A stretch of 64,000 nt of DNA from Oceanisphaera psychrotolerans. GTDB taxonomy: Bacteria > Pseudomonadota > Gammaproteobacteria > Enterobacterales > Aeromonadaceae. The notes under the pieces were generated by a model that ran no database searches, was not told where the DNA came from, and worked only from the letters and a program-made list of their open reading frames with translations. Both the position numbers and the translations under genes were made by a program. The stretch covers positions 1 to 64,000 of the forward strand of contig NZ_MDKE01000009.1 in assembly GCF_001870485.1 (NCBI RefSeq), written 5' to 3'. Positions within the stretch are counted from its first letter, which is position 1. Each line of letters begins with the position of its first letter. This document shows, piece by piece, positions 8,028 to 17,280 of the stretch.

Positions 8028-10040
8028 TCAGAACTGCAGGGACAGCTTGCCCAGCACTGAGGGCCCTACCCGGTAAGGGATATGAAACTGTTCGGCTTCG
8101 TACTCGACGTGATCGCCATAGAAAAGGTCCAGACCCAGCAACGACAGGGTAAGATCCGGCATGGGTTTCCAGTGCGCCCCGATGTCGACCCCGTAAAAAC
8201 CGTCGAGGGGCTTCTGCAATTCTGCCCTCGACGGCGCGATGACGTTGGTATCGGAGACATGACGCCAGGTGGCGTTCAATGACAGATCCGGCCTGACGGC
8301 CCACTCGCCATTGAGGGAGACAATATGCTGCGGGGCCAGCGTATTCTGCGCTTGTATGCCGTCGAAGCGACCATCGGAATAGCTGTAGTTCAGGCGCAAC
8401 CTGACATCATCGGTAGCCCGCCACTGCGCCGACAATTCGGCCCCGTAGCTGTAGCCCTGCTGTGCGTTGTTGACCATGATGATCGTCGGGGACCCCGGCT
8501 CGGGATCTTCGGCGCCGCGCAACTCGGAATAATCGTTGTAATAGAGCGCGGTATCAAATGAAAGGCTGCCGTTTGGCGAATAGCGATGACCCAACTCGTA
8601 GGCCCAGAGCGATTCCGAGCCATAGCCTTCGTTACCCACCACCCACACTTCAACAGGAAAAGGAACAAATGCATCGGGAGGCCTGGTGCTGGCATGAATA
8701 GTGCGGGTGAGTTCTACCCGGGAGGGCGTGCGTACCGCATAGGCGATGGAGCTCCACAGCCGGTGTTGCTCGTTCGCCCGCCACATGATGCGGGCGTTGG
8801 GCTGCCACTCGGTGCCACTGAAGGTACCGTTTTCTACCCGGGCCGCCAGCGTGAGCCAGAGGCTGTGCGGCACCAGGGTCACTTCGTCACGGATAAAGGC
8901 ACTCCACAGATCCGTGCCTATGCTGTCATCCCCCCCGAAGATAACGGCAGAATGATCCAGCTCGTCTTCAATATGCCGGTAGCCCAGTCCCCAGGCGATA
9001 CTATGGGCATTGCCCATCTCAAACAGGTGCTGAAAGTCGAGATCGGCGGTATCGGTACGGAAGCCAAACAACGCCTCTTCCCGCACCGCACGGTCGTAAT
9101 AGGCCTGCAGGCTGAACTCCGAAGTGGCCGACAATGCCCGGGTATATCGGCCCAGCAGGTTCAGTCCTTCGGCATCGAAGCTGTCGGCAAAATACCGTTC
9201 ATAGTAGGGCGGAGAATTGTCTGGGCTGCGGTACACCTGATGCATGCGATAACGATAGACATCACCACTCAATGTCAGTGTCGAGGCCGCATCCAGCTGA
9301 CTGTCGAGCCGCCCTCCCGTCTGCAGCTGACGCCAGTCGTTTCGGGTACTCACCCCGTTCGCCAGCATGGCCTGCCCTTGAGCCGGATCCATGTCCTCCG
9401 GATACTGGCTCAGGGAGTCGCGAGAAAACCCCTTGAGGTAGCCGCGGGCACTGGTGCCATCGTTGAGCTGCCCACCGTAACGCAGGCTGAGACTGCCCTT
9501 CTCGTAACTGCCCGCGGTGGCTTGTGCGTAGCCCCCCTGGGTATTGGAGCTGTGCTTGGTCACGATATTGATGACGCCGTTGACCGCATTCGCCCCCCAC
9601 AAGGCGGCACCGGGGCCACGGATGATCTCGATGCGCTCGATATCGGCCATCAGGTAATCCTGAACCTCCCAGTACACTCCGGAAAACTCCGGTGAATACA
9701 GGGTTCGGCCATCCATCATCACCAGCAGCTTGTTGTTGTAGCGGCCATTGAAGCCACGACTGCTGATTGCCCATTTCTGTGAATCGATCTGGGCCACATG
9801 CAAGCCGGGCACGTCACGCAGCGCCTGCGGAATAGAGGCGGCGCCGGAGCGGAGAATATCGTCTGCGGTCACCACATAGATGGCGGCGGGTGCATCCGAG
9901 ACAGGCTGGCGCTGTTTGGAAACAGAGGTGACCTCGACATTCAGCAGCTCCTGCAGACTCAGATCGAATGAATCCTGGGCAAACGCCGGCGCCCAAAAAA
10001 CCAGTGATACCGCCATGCACAAACGATTGAAATCACTCAT
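8028..10040 (-). CDS. TonB-dependent outer-membrane receptor
   Basis: A 670-residue outer-membrane protein. It has a signal peptide (about 1-21), then LSLQELLNVEVTSVSKQ typical of receptors of this subfamily, a plug domain (about 45-160; IPQALRDVPGL, IEIIRGPGAALWGANAVNGVI) and a long beta-barrel ending in phenylalanine as expected for BAM insertion. It heads an operon with the YfiR-like protein (18 bp downstream), the hybrid kinase and the c-di-GMP response regulator. The substrate is unknown; the context suggests it passes a ligand or signal to the periplasmic arm of the relay rather than only importing iron. Confidence 0.9.
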   Translation of the reverse strand: MSDFNRLCMAVSLVFWAPAFAQDSFDLSLQELLNVEVTSVSKQRQPVSDAPAAIYVVTADDILRSGAASIPQALRDVPGLHVAQIDSQKWAISSRGFNGRYNNKLLVMMDGRTLYSPEFSGVYWEVQDYLMADIERIEIIRGPGAALWGANAVNGVINIVTKHSSNTQGGYAQATAGSYEKGSLSLRYGGQLNDGTSARGYLKGFSRDSLSQYPEDMDPAQGQAMLANGVSTRNDWRQLQTGGRLDSQLDAASTLTLSGDVYRYRMHQVYRSPDNSPPYYERYFADSFDAEGLNLLGRYTRALSATSEFSLQAYYDRAVREEALFGFRTDTADLDFQHLFEMGNAHSIAWGLGYRHIEDELDHSAVIFGGDDSIGTDLWSAFIRDEVTLVPHSLWLTLAARVENGTFSGTEWQPNARIMWRANEQHRLWSSIAYAVRTPSRVELTRTIHASTRPPDAFVPFPVEVWVVGNEGYGSESLWAYELGHRYSPNGSLSFDTALYYNDYSELRGAEDPEPGSPTIIMVNNAQQGYSYGAELSAQWRATDDVRLRLNYSYSDGRFDGIQAQNTLAPQHIVSLNGEWAVRPDLSLNATWRHVSDTNVIAPSRAELQKPLDGFYGVDIGAHWKPMPDLTLSLLGLDLFYGDHVEYEAEQFHIPYRVGPSVLGKLSLQF

Positions 10041-10213
10041 TGTTGTACTTTTCCTTGTACCTGCAGAACACCGCTACCAGCGAAGCCAGATCATCCTAAA
10101 CGGCCTGTGTATCGATACTATAGTGAGGAGCCTAGGCATAGCAAGGCCGCATTGAATCCAATGCTTCGGACCAACCCCGCTATAGTTAGCCCGAGGCTCA
10201 ACGGGAGAACACC

Positions 10214-11296
10214 ATGCGCACGCTATTGCTGTTACTGACTCTGATGGCCGCCCCGCTGGCCGCCGACGAATACCGCATCCAGACTCTGGCCGACGGACTG
10301 CATCACCCCTGGGGCCTGGTGGAACTGCCCAATGGCGAACTACTGGTTGGCGAGCGGCGGGGCCAGTTGCTGCGCCTGAATGCCGACGGCAGCCGCACCA
10401 GAATCGAAGGTCTGCCGGAGATCGCCAGCGGTGGCCAGGCCGGCCTGCTCGATCTGGCACTGCACCCGGACTTTACCGACAATCTCTGGCTGTATTTCAG
10501 CTACAGTCAATCCGGCCTCGGGGGCACCGGCACCACCGTGGCCCGGGCGAAACTGACCGGCAACCGATTGATCGAGCAACAGGTGATCTTCGAGCAGCAT
10601 CCCAAAACCTCGGGCAGCGCCCACTTCGGTTCCCGCCTGGCCTTCGATCCCGAAGGCTATCTGTTCATTACCACCGGCGAGCGTTATCACTCCCGGGACA
10701 TGGCCCAGCAGCTCGACAATCATCTGGGCAAAATCATCCGGTTGCATGATGATGGCCGGGTACCCGAAGACAATCCTTTCATGGGCAAGCCCTATGCCCT
10801 GCCCGGCATCTGGAGCTATGGTCATCGCAACGTGCAGGGGGCCGCCATTCATCCCCACAGCGGTCAGCTCTGGACCCATGAGCATGGCCCGCGCGGGGGC
10901 GATGAGGTGAACATCATCAAAGCGGGAGCCAACTACGGCTGGCCGGTGGTCACCTTCGGCCAGGAATACGGCGGTGGCGTCATCGGCCAGGGCTCGACCG
11001 CCCCCGGCATGGAAGACCCGCTCTGGGTCTGGGTGCCGTCCATCGCGCCCTCCGGCATGCTGTTTTATACCGGTAGCGAATTTCCCCAGTGGCAGGACTC
11101 ACTCTTTATCGGGGCGCTCAAGGGTCGCAAGCTGGTTCGCCTCACGCTGGACGGCGAAAAGGTCACCCAGGAGCAGCACCTGCTCACCGAGCTGGACAGC
11201 CGCATCCGCACCCTGGTGCAGGCCCGCGAGGGCGGCATCTATGTGCTCACCGACGACAGCAACGGCAAACTGCTCAAGCTGCTGGCGCCGCGTTAG
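10214..11296 (+). CDS. PQQ-dependent soluble aldose sugar dehydrogenase (YliI/Asd-like)
   Basis: A 360-residue periplasmic beta-propeller enzyme of the glucose/sorbosone dehydrogenase family, which oxidises aldoses to lactones with PQQ. A signal peptide ends near ADEY (residue ~18). Family motifs include LADGLHHPWGLVELPNGELLV, GGQAGLLDLALHPDF, the calcium/PQQ region AHFGSRLAFDPEGYLFITTGER, YGHRNVQGAAIHP and HEHGPRGGDEVN. The length matches YliI. An AACGGGAG ribosome site lies about seven bases before the ATG. No PQQ synthesis genes are present in the window. It is monocistronic. Confidence 0.9.
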   Translation: MRTLLLLLTLMAAPLAADEYRIQTLADGLHHPWGLVELPNGELLVGERRGQLLRLNADGSRTRIEGLPEIASGGQAGLLDLALHPDFTDNLWLYFSYSQSGLGGTGTTVARAKLTGNRLIEQQVIFEQHPKTSGSAHFGSRLAFDPEGYLFITTGERYHSRDMAQQLDNHLGKIIRLHDDGRVPEDNPFMGKPYALPGIWSYGHRNVQGAAIHPHSGQLWTHEHGPRGGDEVNIIKAGANYGWPVVTFGQEYGGGVIGQGSTAPGMEDPLWVWVPSIAPSGMLFYTGSEFPQWQDSLFIGALKGRKLVRLTLDGEKVTQEQHLLTELDSRIRTLVQAREGGIYVLTDDSNGKLLKLLAPR

Positions 11297-11415
11297 CGAA
11301 AAAACCGTCACCCGTTGAAGGCTCCACCTCGGGGCTGATTTTGGTGTGGAAATGCGTTAACCTTTCACAACTGTGTTTAATTTAAAACATTTTTGTGAAC
11401 AAAAAGGAGTGCATA

Positions 11416-11865
11416 ATGAGTCAGAAAATATGGAACGTGTATCTGTCCGGCGAAATCCACAGCGACTGGCGTGAACGTATTATCGACGGCGCCAGGGCCG
11501 CAGGCCTGGCGGTGCAGTTCAGCTCGGCGGTTACCGATCACGATGCCAGCGACATGGTGGGTGTGAACATTCTGGGCAGCGAGGAAGACAACTTCTGGCG
11601 CGACCGCAAGGCCTCCGGCATCAACAGCATCCGCACCTCCACCCACATCAAGGCCGCCGATCTGGTGGTGGTGCGTTTCGGCCCCAAATACAAGCAGTGG
11701 AATGCCGCCTTCGATGCCGGTTTTGCCGTGGCCTCGGGCAAGCCCATCATTACCCTGCACGATGCCGAGCACGATCACGCGTTGAAGGAAGTGGACGAAG
11801 CCGCCAAGGCCACCTGCCGCCAGCCGGAGCAGGTCGTGGAAATACTGGCGTACCTGCTGTCCTGA
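11416..11865 (+). CDS. YtoQ family protein
   Basis: A 149-residue cytosolic protein of the YtoQ family, related in fold to nucleoside 2-deoxyribosyltransferases; no established role. Diagnostic segments are WNVYLSGEIHSDWR at the N-terminus, GSEEDNFWRDRKASGINSIRT, and VRFGPKYKQWNAAFDAGFA. The ATG at 11416 is preferred to the upstream in-frame ATG at 11395 because AAGGAG lies at 11404-11409, seven bases before it. The gene is transcribed alone and followed by a short GC hairpin. Confidence 0.9.
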   Translation: MSQKIWNVYLSGEIHSDWRERIIDGARAAGLAVQFSSAVTDHDASDMVGVNILGSEEDNFWRDRKASGINSIRTSTHIKAADLVVVRFGPKYKQWNAAFDAGFAVASGKPIITLHDAEHDHALKEVDEAAKATCRQPEQVVEILAYLLS

Positions 11866-11873
11866 TGCGTAAT

Positions 11874-11890
11874 CCCCCGCCTGGCGGGGG
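11874..11890 (+). terminator. Short GC hairpin after ytoQ
   Basis: CCCCCGC (11874-11880) pairs with GCGGGGG (11884-11890) around a 3-base loop, eight bases after the ytoQ stop. It has no T run, so efficiency is doubtful. Confidence 0.4.
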
Positions 11891-11997
11891 ACTTCCTGAT
11901 TGCTGTGCCGGGTTCTGTCGGCAGCAGCAATTAACCACCGCCTGATCCCGCCGCTTCTGTTTTACACTTGTCCCTGAGTCAAACAGAGGTATTCCCC

Positions 11998-12399
11998 ATG
12001 CACCACCGGATCATCGCCTTCTTACCGAGTCTGTTGCTGAGCCTGTCGTTCACCGCCATGGCCGCCAAGCCGGTATGGATTGATGTCGGCAGCCCCGAGG
12101 AATACGCCCGGGAACACCTGACCGATGCCGTTCATATTCCCCATACCCGTATCGCTCAAGGCGTGACCGCCCGCTACCCGGACAAAAACACCCCCTTGAA
12201 CCTGTATGACAGAGGCGGCAACCGTGCGCGGCAGGCCAGTGAAGCCCTGCAGGTGCTGGGCTACCGAAAGGTGATGGATAAAGGCGGACTGGCGTCGCTC
12301 AAGGCCGGCGGCCTGGCCACCCGGCAGGCCGACGTGCAGCCCGTTCTTACCCAGACCAGTACTGAATCCGGCACCCAAGCCGGCATCCCGGCGCAGTAA
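11998..12399 (+). CDS. Exported rhodanese-like protein lacking the catalytic cysteine
   Basis: A 133-residue protein with a signal peptide (cleavage near AMAAK, about residue 23) followed by one rhodanese domain resembling PspE. The family frame is clear: WIDVGSPEEYAREHLTDAVHIPH near the N-terminus and the active-site loop position LYDRGGNRARQA. In active PspE-type enzymes the loop begins with cysteine (YCNAGRQS); here that position is aspartate, so sulfurtransferase activity is not expected. A ~30-residue Thr/Gln/Ser-rich tail follows. The ATG at 11998 has AGAGG about eight bases upstream; an upstream in-frame ATG at 11968 would bury the signal peptide. Confidence 0.82.
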   Translation: MHHRIIAFLPSLLLSLSFTAMAAKPVWIDVGSPEEYAREHLTDAVHIPHTRIAQGVTARYPDKNTPLNLYDRGGNRARQASEALQVLGYRKVMDKGGLASLKAGGLATRQADVQPVLTQTSTESGTQAGIPAQ

Positions 12400-12432
12400 T
12401 CGGCCCGTAAAAACGGTGACGCACCAACGGCA

Positions 12433-14160
12433 TTAGTCCTTATCGATGTCGTGCTCGCGCAGGCCCACCTTGAGTACCCGATCGCCGTCCACATCGGCCA
12501 CCGTCCACACCATGTCGTAACGCACGAAATGGTCCCCCACCACCGGATGACCGTTGCTGTGCGCCAGCATGAAGTCACCCAGATTAAGCTCCGCTTCGCT
12601 GGCATCCACGTCCACGCCATACATCAGCGCCACGTCGCCCATCCGCGCATCCGCATCCAGAATGAAGTCACCGAAGAAGGCCCGCGCCTTGCTGCGCGCC
12701 GCATCCAGATCGCCACCAAACATGTTGTTCAGGGTCTTGAGGTGATTGCTGCGGCCGATGACACACAGCACATCATTCAGTGCCAGCCGGGTACTGCCCG
12801 AGGCCGGCAGCAGGTTATCGCCCCGAAATACCGCCGCCACCCGGCAATGAGGCGGAAAGGTGAGCTGACGCACTACTATACCGTCTATCGACTCGCTGTT
12901 GACGGTATAGAGAAACATCTCGAAGTCGTCTTCCTGGAAGATGCCCAGCATGGAGCGGCGCCGGGGCGCCGGCTCGGGCGGCACTTCCACGTCCAGCAAC
13001 CGGGCCACCTGCGGCAAGGTGGAGCCCTGTACCAGCAGTGAAATCAGCACCACGAAAAAGGCCACGTTAAACAGCATGGAGCCTTCGGGTATGCCGGCCA
13101 TCAGCGGGAAAATGGCCAGCACGATGGGCACGGCGCCGCGCAGCCCCACCCAGGAGATGAAGCCCAGTTCCCGCGCGTTGAAGCGAAAGAACGGCACCAG
13201 TGCCACCAGCACCGCCAATGGCCGGGCGATAAAGATCAGCGCCAGCGCGATCAGGCTGGCGGGCAGCGCCATCGACCACATGTCGGCGGGGGATATCAGC
13301 AGGCCCAGCACCAGAAAGAGCCCGATCTGGCTGAGCCAGGCCAGTCCGTCGAATACCGGCAAGATCGACTCCATATGGCGCAGGCGGGCATTGCCCACCA
13401 CCAGACCGGCCAGATACACCGCCAGAAAGCCGCTGCCCGCCAGTAACGCCGTGAGCGCAAACAGCACCAGTCCGAAGCCGGTGACCAGAATGGGATACAA
13501 ACCCGAGGCCAACCCGATGCGTTTTATCAGTTGCACCAGCAGAATGCCCCCCAACACCCCGGCAATGGCCCCGACGCCGAACTGGGTCAGCAAAAACAGC
13601 AGGGTGTCGCCGGCCCCGTTCATTTCGCCGGTGATCAGGCCGATCAGGGTAAGGGTCAGAAAAATGGCCATGGGATCGTTGGTGCCGGACTCGATTTCGA
13701 GCGAGGCCCCTACCCGCTGGTTAAGGTGCATGCCCTTGCCGCCGAGCAGCGAAAACACCGCCGCCGCATCGGTAGAGCCGACAATAGCCCCCAGCAGCAG
13801 ACCGTGCATCCAGCTCAGATCCAGAATATAAACGGCCAGCAGCCCGGTAATGCCGCTGGTGATCACCACCCCCAGGGTGGCCAGACTGAGGGCTGGCTTG
13901 AGCCCTACCCGAAAGGTTTCCATGCGCGTGCGCATGCCGCCGTCCAGCAAGATGATGGCGAGCGCAAGGTTACCGATGGTGTAGGCCAGTGAATAGCTTT
14001 CGAACTCGATGCCGCCCGGCCCGCTTTCGCCGGCGAGCATGCCAATCAACAGAAAGATCAGCAGAATGGGGATGCCGGAGCGTGCCGACAGCAGGGTAGC
14101 CAGTACGCTTAAACACAGCAAAATCCCGGTCAGCAGGAAAAGATGTTCAATATTATCCAA
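12433..14160 (-). CDS. nhaP2: K+/H+ antiporter NhaP2 (CvrA) type
   Basis: A 575-residue CPA1-family membrane antiporter expected to expel K+ (or Na+) in exchange for protons. About 12 hydrophobic segments occupy residues 5-390, with family motifs PILLIFLLIGMLAGESGPGG, the ion-site loop GAIVGSTDAAAVFSLLGG, EIESGTNDPMAIFLT and FISWVGLRGAVPIVLA. The ~180-residue cytosolic C-terminal part carries a TrkA-C-like regulatory domain (VRQLTFPPHCRVAAVFRGDNLLPASG) and a CorC/HlyC-like end, matching NhaP2/CvrA length. It is monocistronic, convergent with the rhodanese gene. Confidence 0.9.
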   Translation of the reverse strand: MDNIEHLFLLTGILLCLSVLATLLSARSGIPILLIFLLIGMLAGESGPGGIEFESYSLAYTIGNLALAIILLDGGMRTRMETFRVGLKPALSLATLGVVITSGITGLLAVYILDLSWMHGLLLGAIVGSTDAAAVFSLLGGKGMHLNQRVGASLEIESGTNDPMAIFLTLTLIGLITGEMNGAGDTLLFLLTQFGVGAIAGVLGGILLVQLIKRIGLASGLYPILVTGFGLVLFALTALLAGSGFLAVYLAGLVVGNARLRHMESILPVFDGLAWLSQIGLFLVLGLLISPADMWSMALPASLIALALIFIARPLAVLVALVPFFRFNARELGFISWVGLRGAVPIVLAIFPLMAGIPEGSMLFNVAFFVVLISLLVQGSTLPQVARLLDVEVPPEPAPRRRSMLGIFQEDDFEMFLYTVNSESIDGIVVRQLTFPPHCRVAAVFRGDNLLPASGSTRLALNDVLCVIGRSNHLKTLNNMFGGDLDAARSKARAFFGDFILDADARMGDVALMYGVDVDASEAELNLGDFMLAHSNGHPVVGDHFVRYDMVWTVADVDGDRVLKVGLREHDIDKD

Positions 14161-14480
14161 TTAGTGCATTCCGACAGGGTTTTAGATGTAACTGTTATAT
14201 CATAGCCGGGGCCATTCGAGAAAAATGAATTTTTAGCTACATTAAAGAAATATATATTCAATAAATACACATAATCTCCACTCTTCACGCGGCGCCCCAC
14301 AGATGGCTGTACCATTATCGGCAGCAAAACCGCCGTCTGCAGACACAACCGCCCGAGATGATTAAAAGGTCCGCAGCATGAGGCCGCGTTCTTTGCATAA
14401 CTTATTGCATAATTCTATTCATAACATCGTGCTCTCAGGCACCGAGTTCCATCAGCGGTTCAACCCGGCGCCATTAAGCA
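14161..14480. other. AT-rich intergenic region with 12-bp periodic repeats
   Basis: No credible gene lies in these 320 bases. Within it, three TTGCATAA-like motifs recur every 12 bp: 14393-14400 and 14405-14412 are identical, and 14417-14424 (ATTCATAA) is degenerate. A regulator-binding array or chance AT-rich repetition are both possible. The promoter of nhaP2 must lie at the left of this stretch. Confidence 0.4.
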
Positions 14481-15862
14481 TCAGGGGCTGATGTTCTGAT
14501 TCAGGTGAAACAGGTTTTCCGGATCGTACTGCCGTTTGAGCTGCACCAGCCGCTCGTAGTTGGGGCCGTAGGCCGCCTTTACCCGCTCACCCTCTTCCTC
14601 GGTCATGAAGTTGATATAGACACCGGCCGAAGCATAAGGGGTGGACGCCTTGAAAAATTTCCGTGCCCAGGCAATACAGGTGTCGTCCTGGGCGATCTCA
14701 TCCCAGCGTGCATGCACATTGAGCACAAAGCGGGCATCCCGGTGGCCGTAGGCCATGGCGTTGGCGGCGACCCGGTTAGCGGCACCGCCGACCATACAGA
14801 TAAAAATCTCGCACTGCGGGCCGGGTAGACGGTGGACAAAGTCAATCATGATATCCAGCGCTTCGTCCTTGAGCTCGGTGAAATTATGCGACTTCCAGTA
14901 ATTTCTCGCACCCGGGGTCAACAGGGGATCAAACGCCTGCTGCCATTCTACATAGGGTTGTACGCCAATGTGTTCGCCATAGGCGGTACCGAAATCACGC
15001 AGCGGGGCGATCAGCCGCTCGGCGTCCTCCGTAGCACCCGCATAAAACACCGCCAGCACCGCAACTTCCTTACCGTGCACCTCTTCGGGTAAAAAGGGCA
15101 ACGGCGGCGCCTTGCGCATCACTACCCAGATGTTGAGCGCTTCGGGGGCCGAATCCATGTAATCCCGATACTGCTGCAGCATCCGCTTGGCCTCGGCAAT
15201 GGGAAAGACGATCAGACCGGCGGTAATCTCCGGCCCCACCGGATGCAACCGATACTCGAAGCCGGTCACAATGCCGAAGTTGCCCCCCGCCCCCCTGATG
15301 GCCCAGAACAGATCGTCGTTTTCCTGTTCACTTGCTCTTAATTGACGGCCATCGGCGGTGACCAGATCCACCGCAAGCAGATTATCCACCGTCATACCGT
15401 ATTGCCGGGTCAACCAGCCGAAGCCGCCGCCCAGGGTCAGACCGGCGGTACCGGTAGTGGAGTTGATGCCCAGTGGCGTGGCCAGACCATGCTGCTGGGT
15501 GGCCTTGTCAATATCACCCAGCCGGCGCCCGGCTGCACGTAGGCAATTTTTTTGACCGCGTCCACCCGCACCTGGGTCATGTTCGACATGTCGATCATGA
15601 TGCCGCCCTCACAGACCGCGTTACCGGCAATGTTATGGCCGGCGCCACGAACGGAGACTTCCAGCCCCTGCTCACGAGCAAAGTGCAGCGCCCTGGGCAC
15701 ATCTTCGGCCTCAGCACATTGCACGATAATCGCCGGGTGCCGGTCTATGGTGGCATTCCATATCTGGCGCAGCTCGTTATAGCTGGCATCGTCGGGCAGC
15801 ACAACGCTGCCTGTTACCGCCTCTTTCAGGGCGGTAACGGTATTCTGGGAAAAGGTTGTCAT
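14481..15862 (-). pseudogene. FAD-binding (BBE-type) oxidoreductase, single-base frameshift
   Basis: The two reading frames together encode a ~460-residue FAD-linked oxidase of the berberine-bridge/6-hydroxynicotine-oxidase type. The N-terminal piece (15862 to about 15521) carries the FAD domain with VSVRGAGHNIAGNAVC, whose histidine is the usual covalent flavin site. The C-terminal piece (to 14481) has GWLTRQYGMTVDNL, WAIRGAGGNFGIVTGFEYRL and the terminal BBE domain (VYINFMTEEE, YGPNYERLVQLKRQYDPENLFHLNQN). The frame changes at about 15516-15523, where GGCTGGGT replaces an expected GGCCTGGGT; one C is missing and everything else is conserved. A sequencing error or a very recent mutation fits better than an old pseudogene. 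The substrate is unknown. Confidence 0.82.
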
Positions 15863-16119
15863 GGCGTGGTCCTCGGAACGGGTCCTTGGATTGCAGACTG
15901 AACAATAAAAAACCGGTCAACGGCAACTGCCGCCAACCCGGTACCTGGCGGCATCACGGCCGTCACGATGGAATCTGACTCCATTAAAGTCTAGCACCGC
16001 CGCTGCCGCTGCCCGGCCAATTGACGACCGATCTCCCTCCTGCTATGCCTAAAATACTGTGGAGAAAGAGCATTCATCGTCCCGATGGCTGCCGGCAGTA
16101 TCCCAGTAAGGAGTAAACC

Positions 16120-16686
16120 ATGAAGTACCTGGTTCCTCTTCCTCGTGTTGCGCTGGGCCTGATGCTTGGCGCTAGCTGCAGCATTAGCCTGGCCGCCACC
16201 CCGGAAGAAAAAATTGCCAGCGCCATGAGCGCCGCCCCGCCCTCCATCAGTGCCACCGCCACCATCCTCGACTGGCCAGCCGAGATGGCCGACGAAATGG
16301 CGGAGCTGCGCCAGGGCGACAACGGCTGGAGCTGCCTGCCGGATATGCCGGCCACCCCCGGCAACGATCCCATGTGTCTGGACGCGGTCTGGATGGATTG
16401 GGCCCACGCCTGGATGAACAAGCTGCCGCATACCAACAAGGGCATGGGCTTCGGTTACATGCTGCAGGGCGGTACTCCCGAGAGCAATACCGACCCTTAC
16501 GCCACCGAGCCCGCCGCCGGCAACGAGTGGATTAGCGAACCGTTGCCACACCTGATGATACTGGTGCCCGATGCCGCCATGCTCGAAGGGCTGCCCACCG
16601 ATCACACCAATGGTGGCCCCTGGGTGATGTGGAAAGATACGCCCTATGTGCATATCATGGCACCCATGCCGGCTTATCAGCCCTAG
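16120..16686 (+). CDS. Conserved secreted protein of unknown function
   Basis: A 188-residue protein with a good signal peptide (hydrophobic 9-22, cleavage near SLAAT, residue ~26). I do not recognise a characterised family. The mature protein is rich in Met and Trp, with two cysteines (WSCLPDMP and DPMCLDAVWMDW), a Gly-rich GMGFGYMLQGG stretch and the ending VMWKDTPYVHIMAPMP. AAGGAG sits seven bases before the ATG. It is monocistronic with its own terminator. A long antisense ORF covers the same bases but has no ribosome site or recognisable protein character. Confidence 0.7.
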   Translation: MKYLVPLPRVALGLMLGASCSISLAATPEEKIASAMSAAPPSISATATILDWPAEMADEMAELRQGDNGWSCLPDMPATPGNDPMCLDAVWMDWAHAWMNKLPHTNKGMGFGYMLQGGTPESNTDPYATEPAAGNEWISEPLPHLMILVPDAAMLEGLPTDHTNGGPWVMWKDTPYVHIMAPMPAYQP

Positions 16687-16705
16687 GCGTACGCCCGGTA
16701 ACAAC

Positions 16706-16737
16706 AGCCCCACCGCCGGCAACCGTGGGGCTTTTTT
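16706..16737 (+). terminator. Rho-independent terminator
   Basis: AGCCCCAC (16706-16713) pairs with GTGGGGCT (16725-16732) and is followed by six T. Confidence 0.8.
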
Positions 16738-16798
16738 CAAGCCACCCGATTTCGGTCAACCATTTCGGATCACCATTTCGGACAACCATGAGGCCACC

Positions 16799-17233
16799 AT
16801 GATCATCACCTTGTCTATCCAGCTCGTCGCGGGTATGTATGCAGAAGAAGCATGGGCCTGCGAACTGGAAATAGAAGACACCATGTCGTTGCATGACCTG
16901 CATGATGCCATTCAGCAGGCGGTCGGTTTCGACAACGATCACATGTATTCGTTTTTTATCTCCCGCAAGGAAACCGGCTCGGAGCGCATCCATTTTGACG
17001 GCGAAGAATACTCGCTGGATGCCGACATCGCGTCCTTGTTCCCCCTGCCCAAAGGCAAGAAACTGTTCTACTGGTTTGATTTTGGTGACGACTGGATCTT
17101 CCAGGTGTCCAAATCCCGCAAGAAACCCGGAGCAGCCCAGCCGGGCCGCCAGTATCCCTGGGTGGCCTCCGAAACCGGCAGCAAGCCGGAGCAGTACAAG
17201 GGCTACGATCCGGAGGCCGAAGACGAGTGGTAA
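16799..17233 (+). CDS. Plasmid pRiA4b ORF-3-like domain protein
   Basis: A 144-residue acidic cytosolic protein of the pRiA4b ORF-3 (IS1096 TnpR-associated) family, whose role is unknown. Typical elements are the short alpha/beta start LSIQLVAG, SLHDLHDAIQQAVGFDNDHMYSFFI, the metal- or ligand-like FYWFDFGDDWIFQV segment, and the acidic end. The ATG at 16799 follows GAGG by about six bases; upstream extension of the frame has no such site and would read through the preceding terminator. It stands between two unrelated single genes. Confidence 0.8.
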   Translation: MIITLSIQLVAGMYAEEAWACELEIEDTMSLHDLHDAIQQAVGFDNDHMYSFFISRKETGSERIHFDGEEYSLDADIASLFPLPKGKKLFYWFDFGDDWIFQVSKSRKKPGAAQPGRQYPWVASETGSKPEQYKGYDPEAEDEW

Positions 17234-17280
17234 CCCGGGCGCTGTCGAACGGCAGCCGCTATTCCGGCACCCTATGCAGC

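Noticed and set aside
15991-16740. A 249-codon minus-strand ORF opposite the secreted protein gene
   Set aside because: It has low-complexity His/Gly composition typical of antisense shadows and no ribosome site; the plus-strand gene has a signal peptide, ribosome site and terminator.
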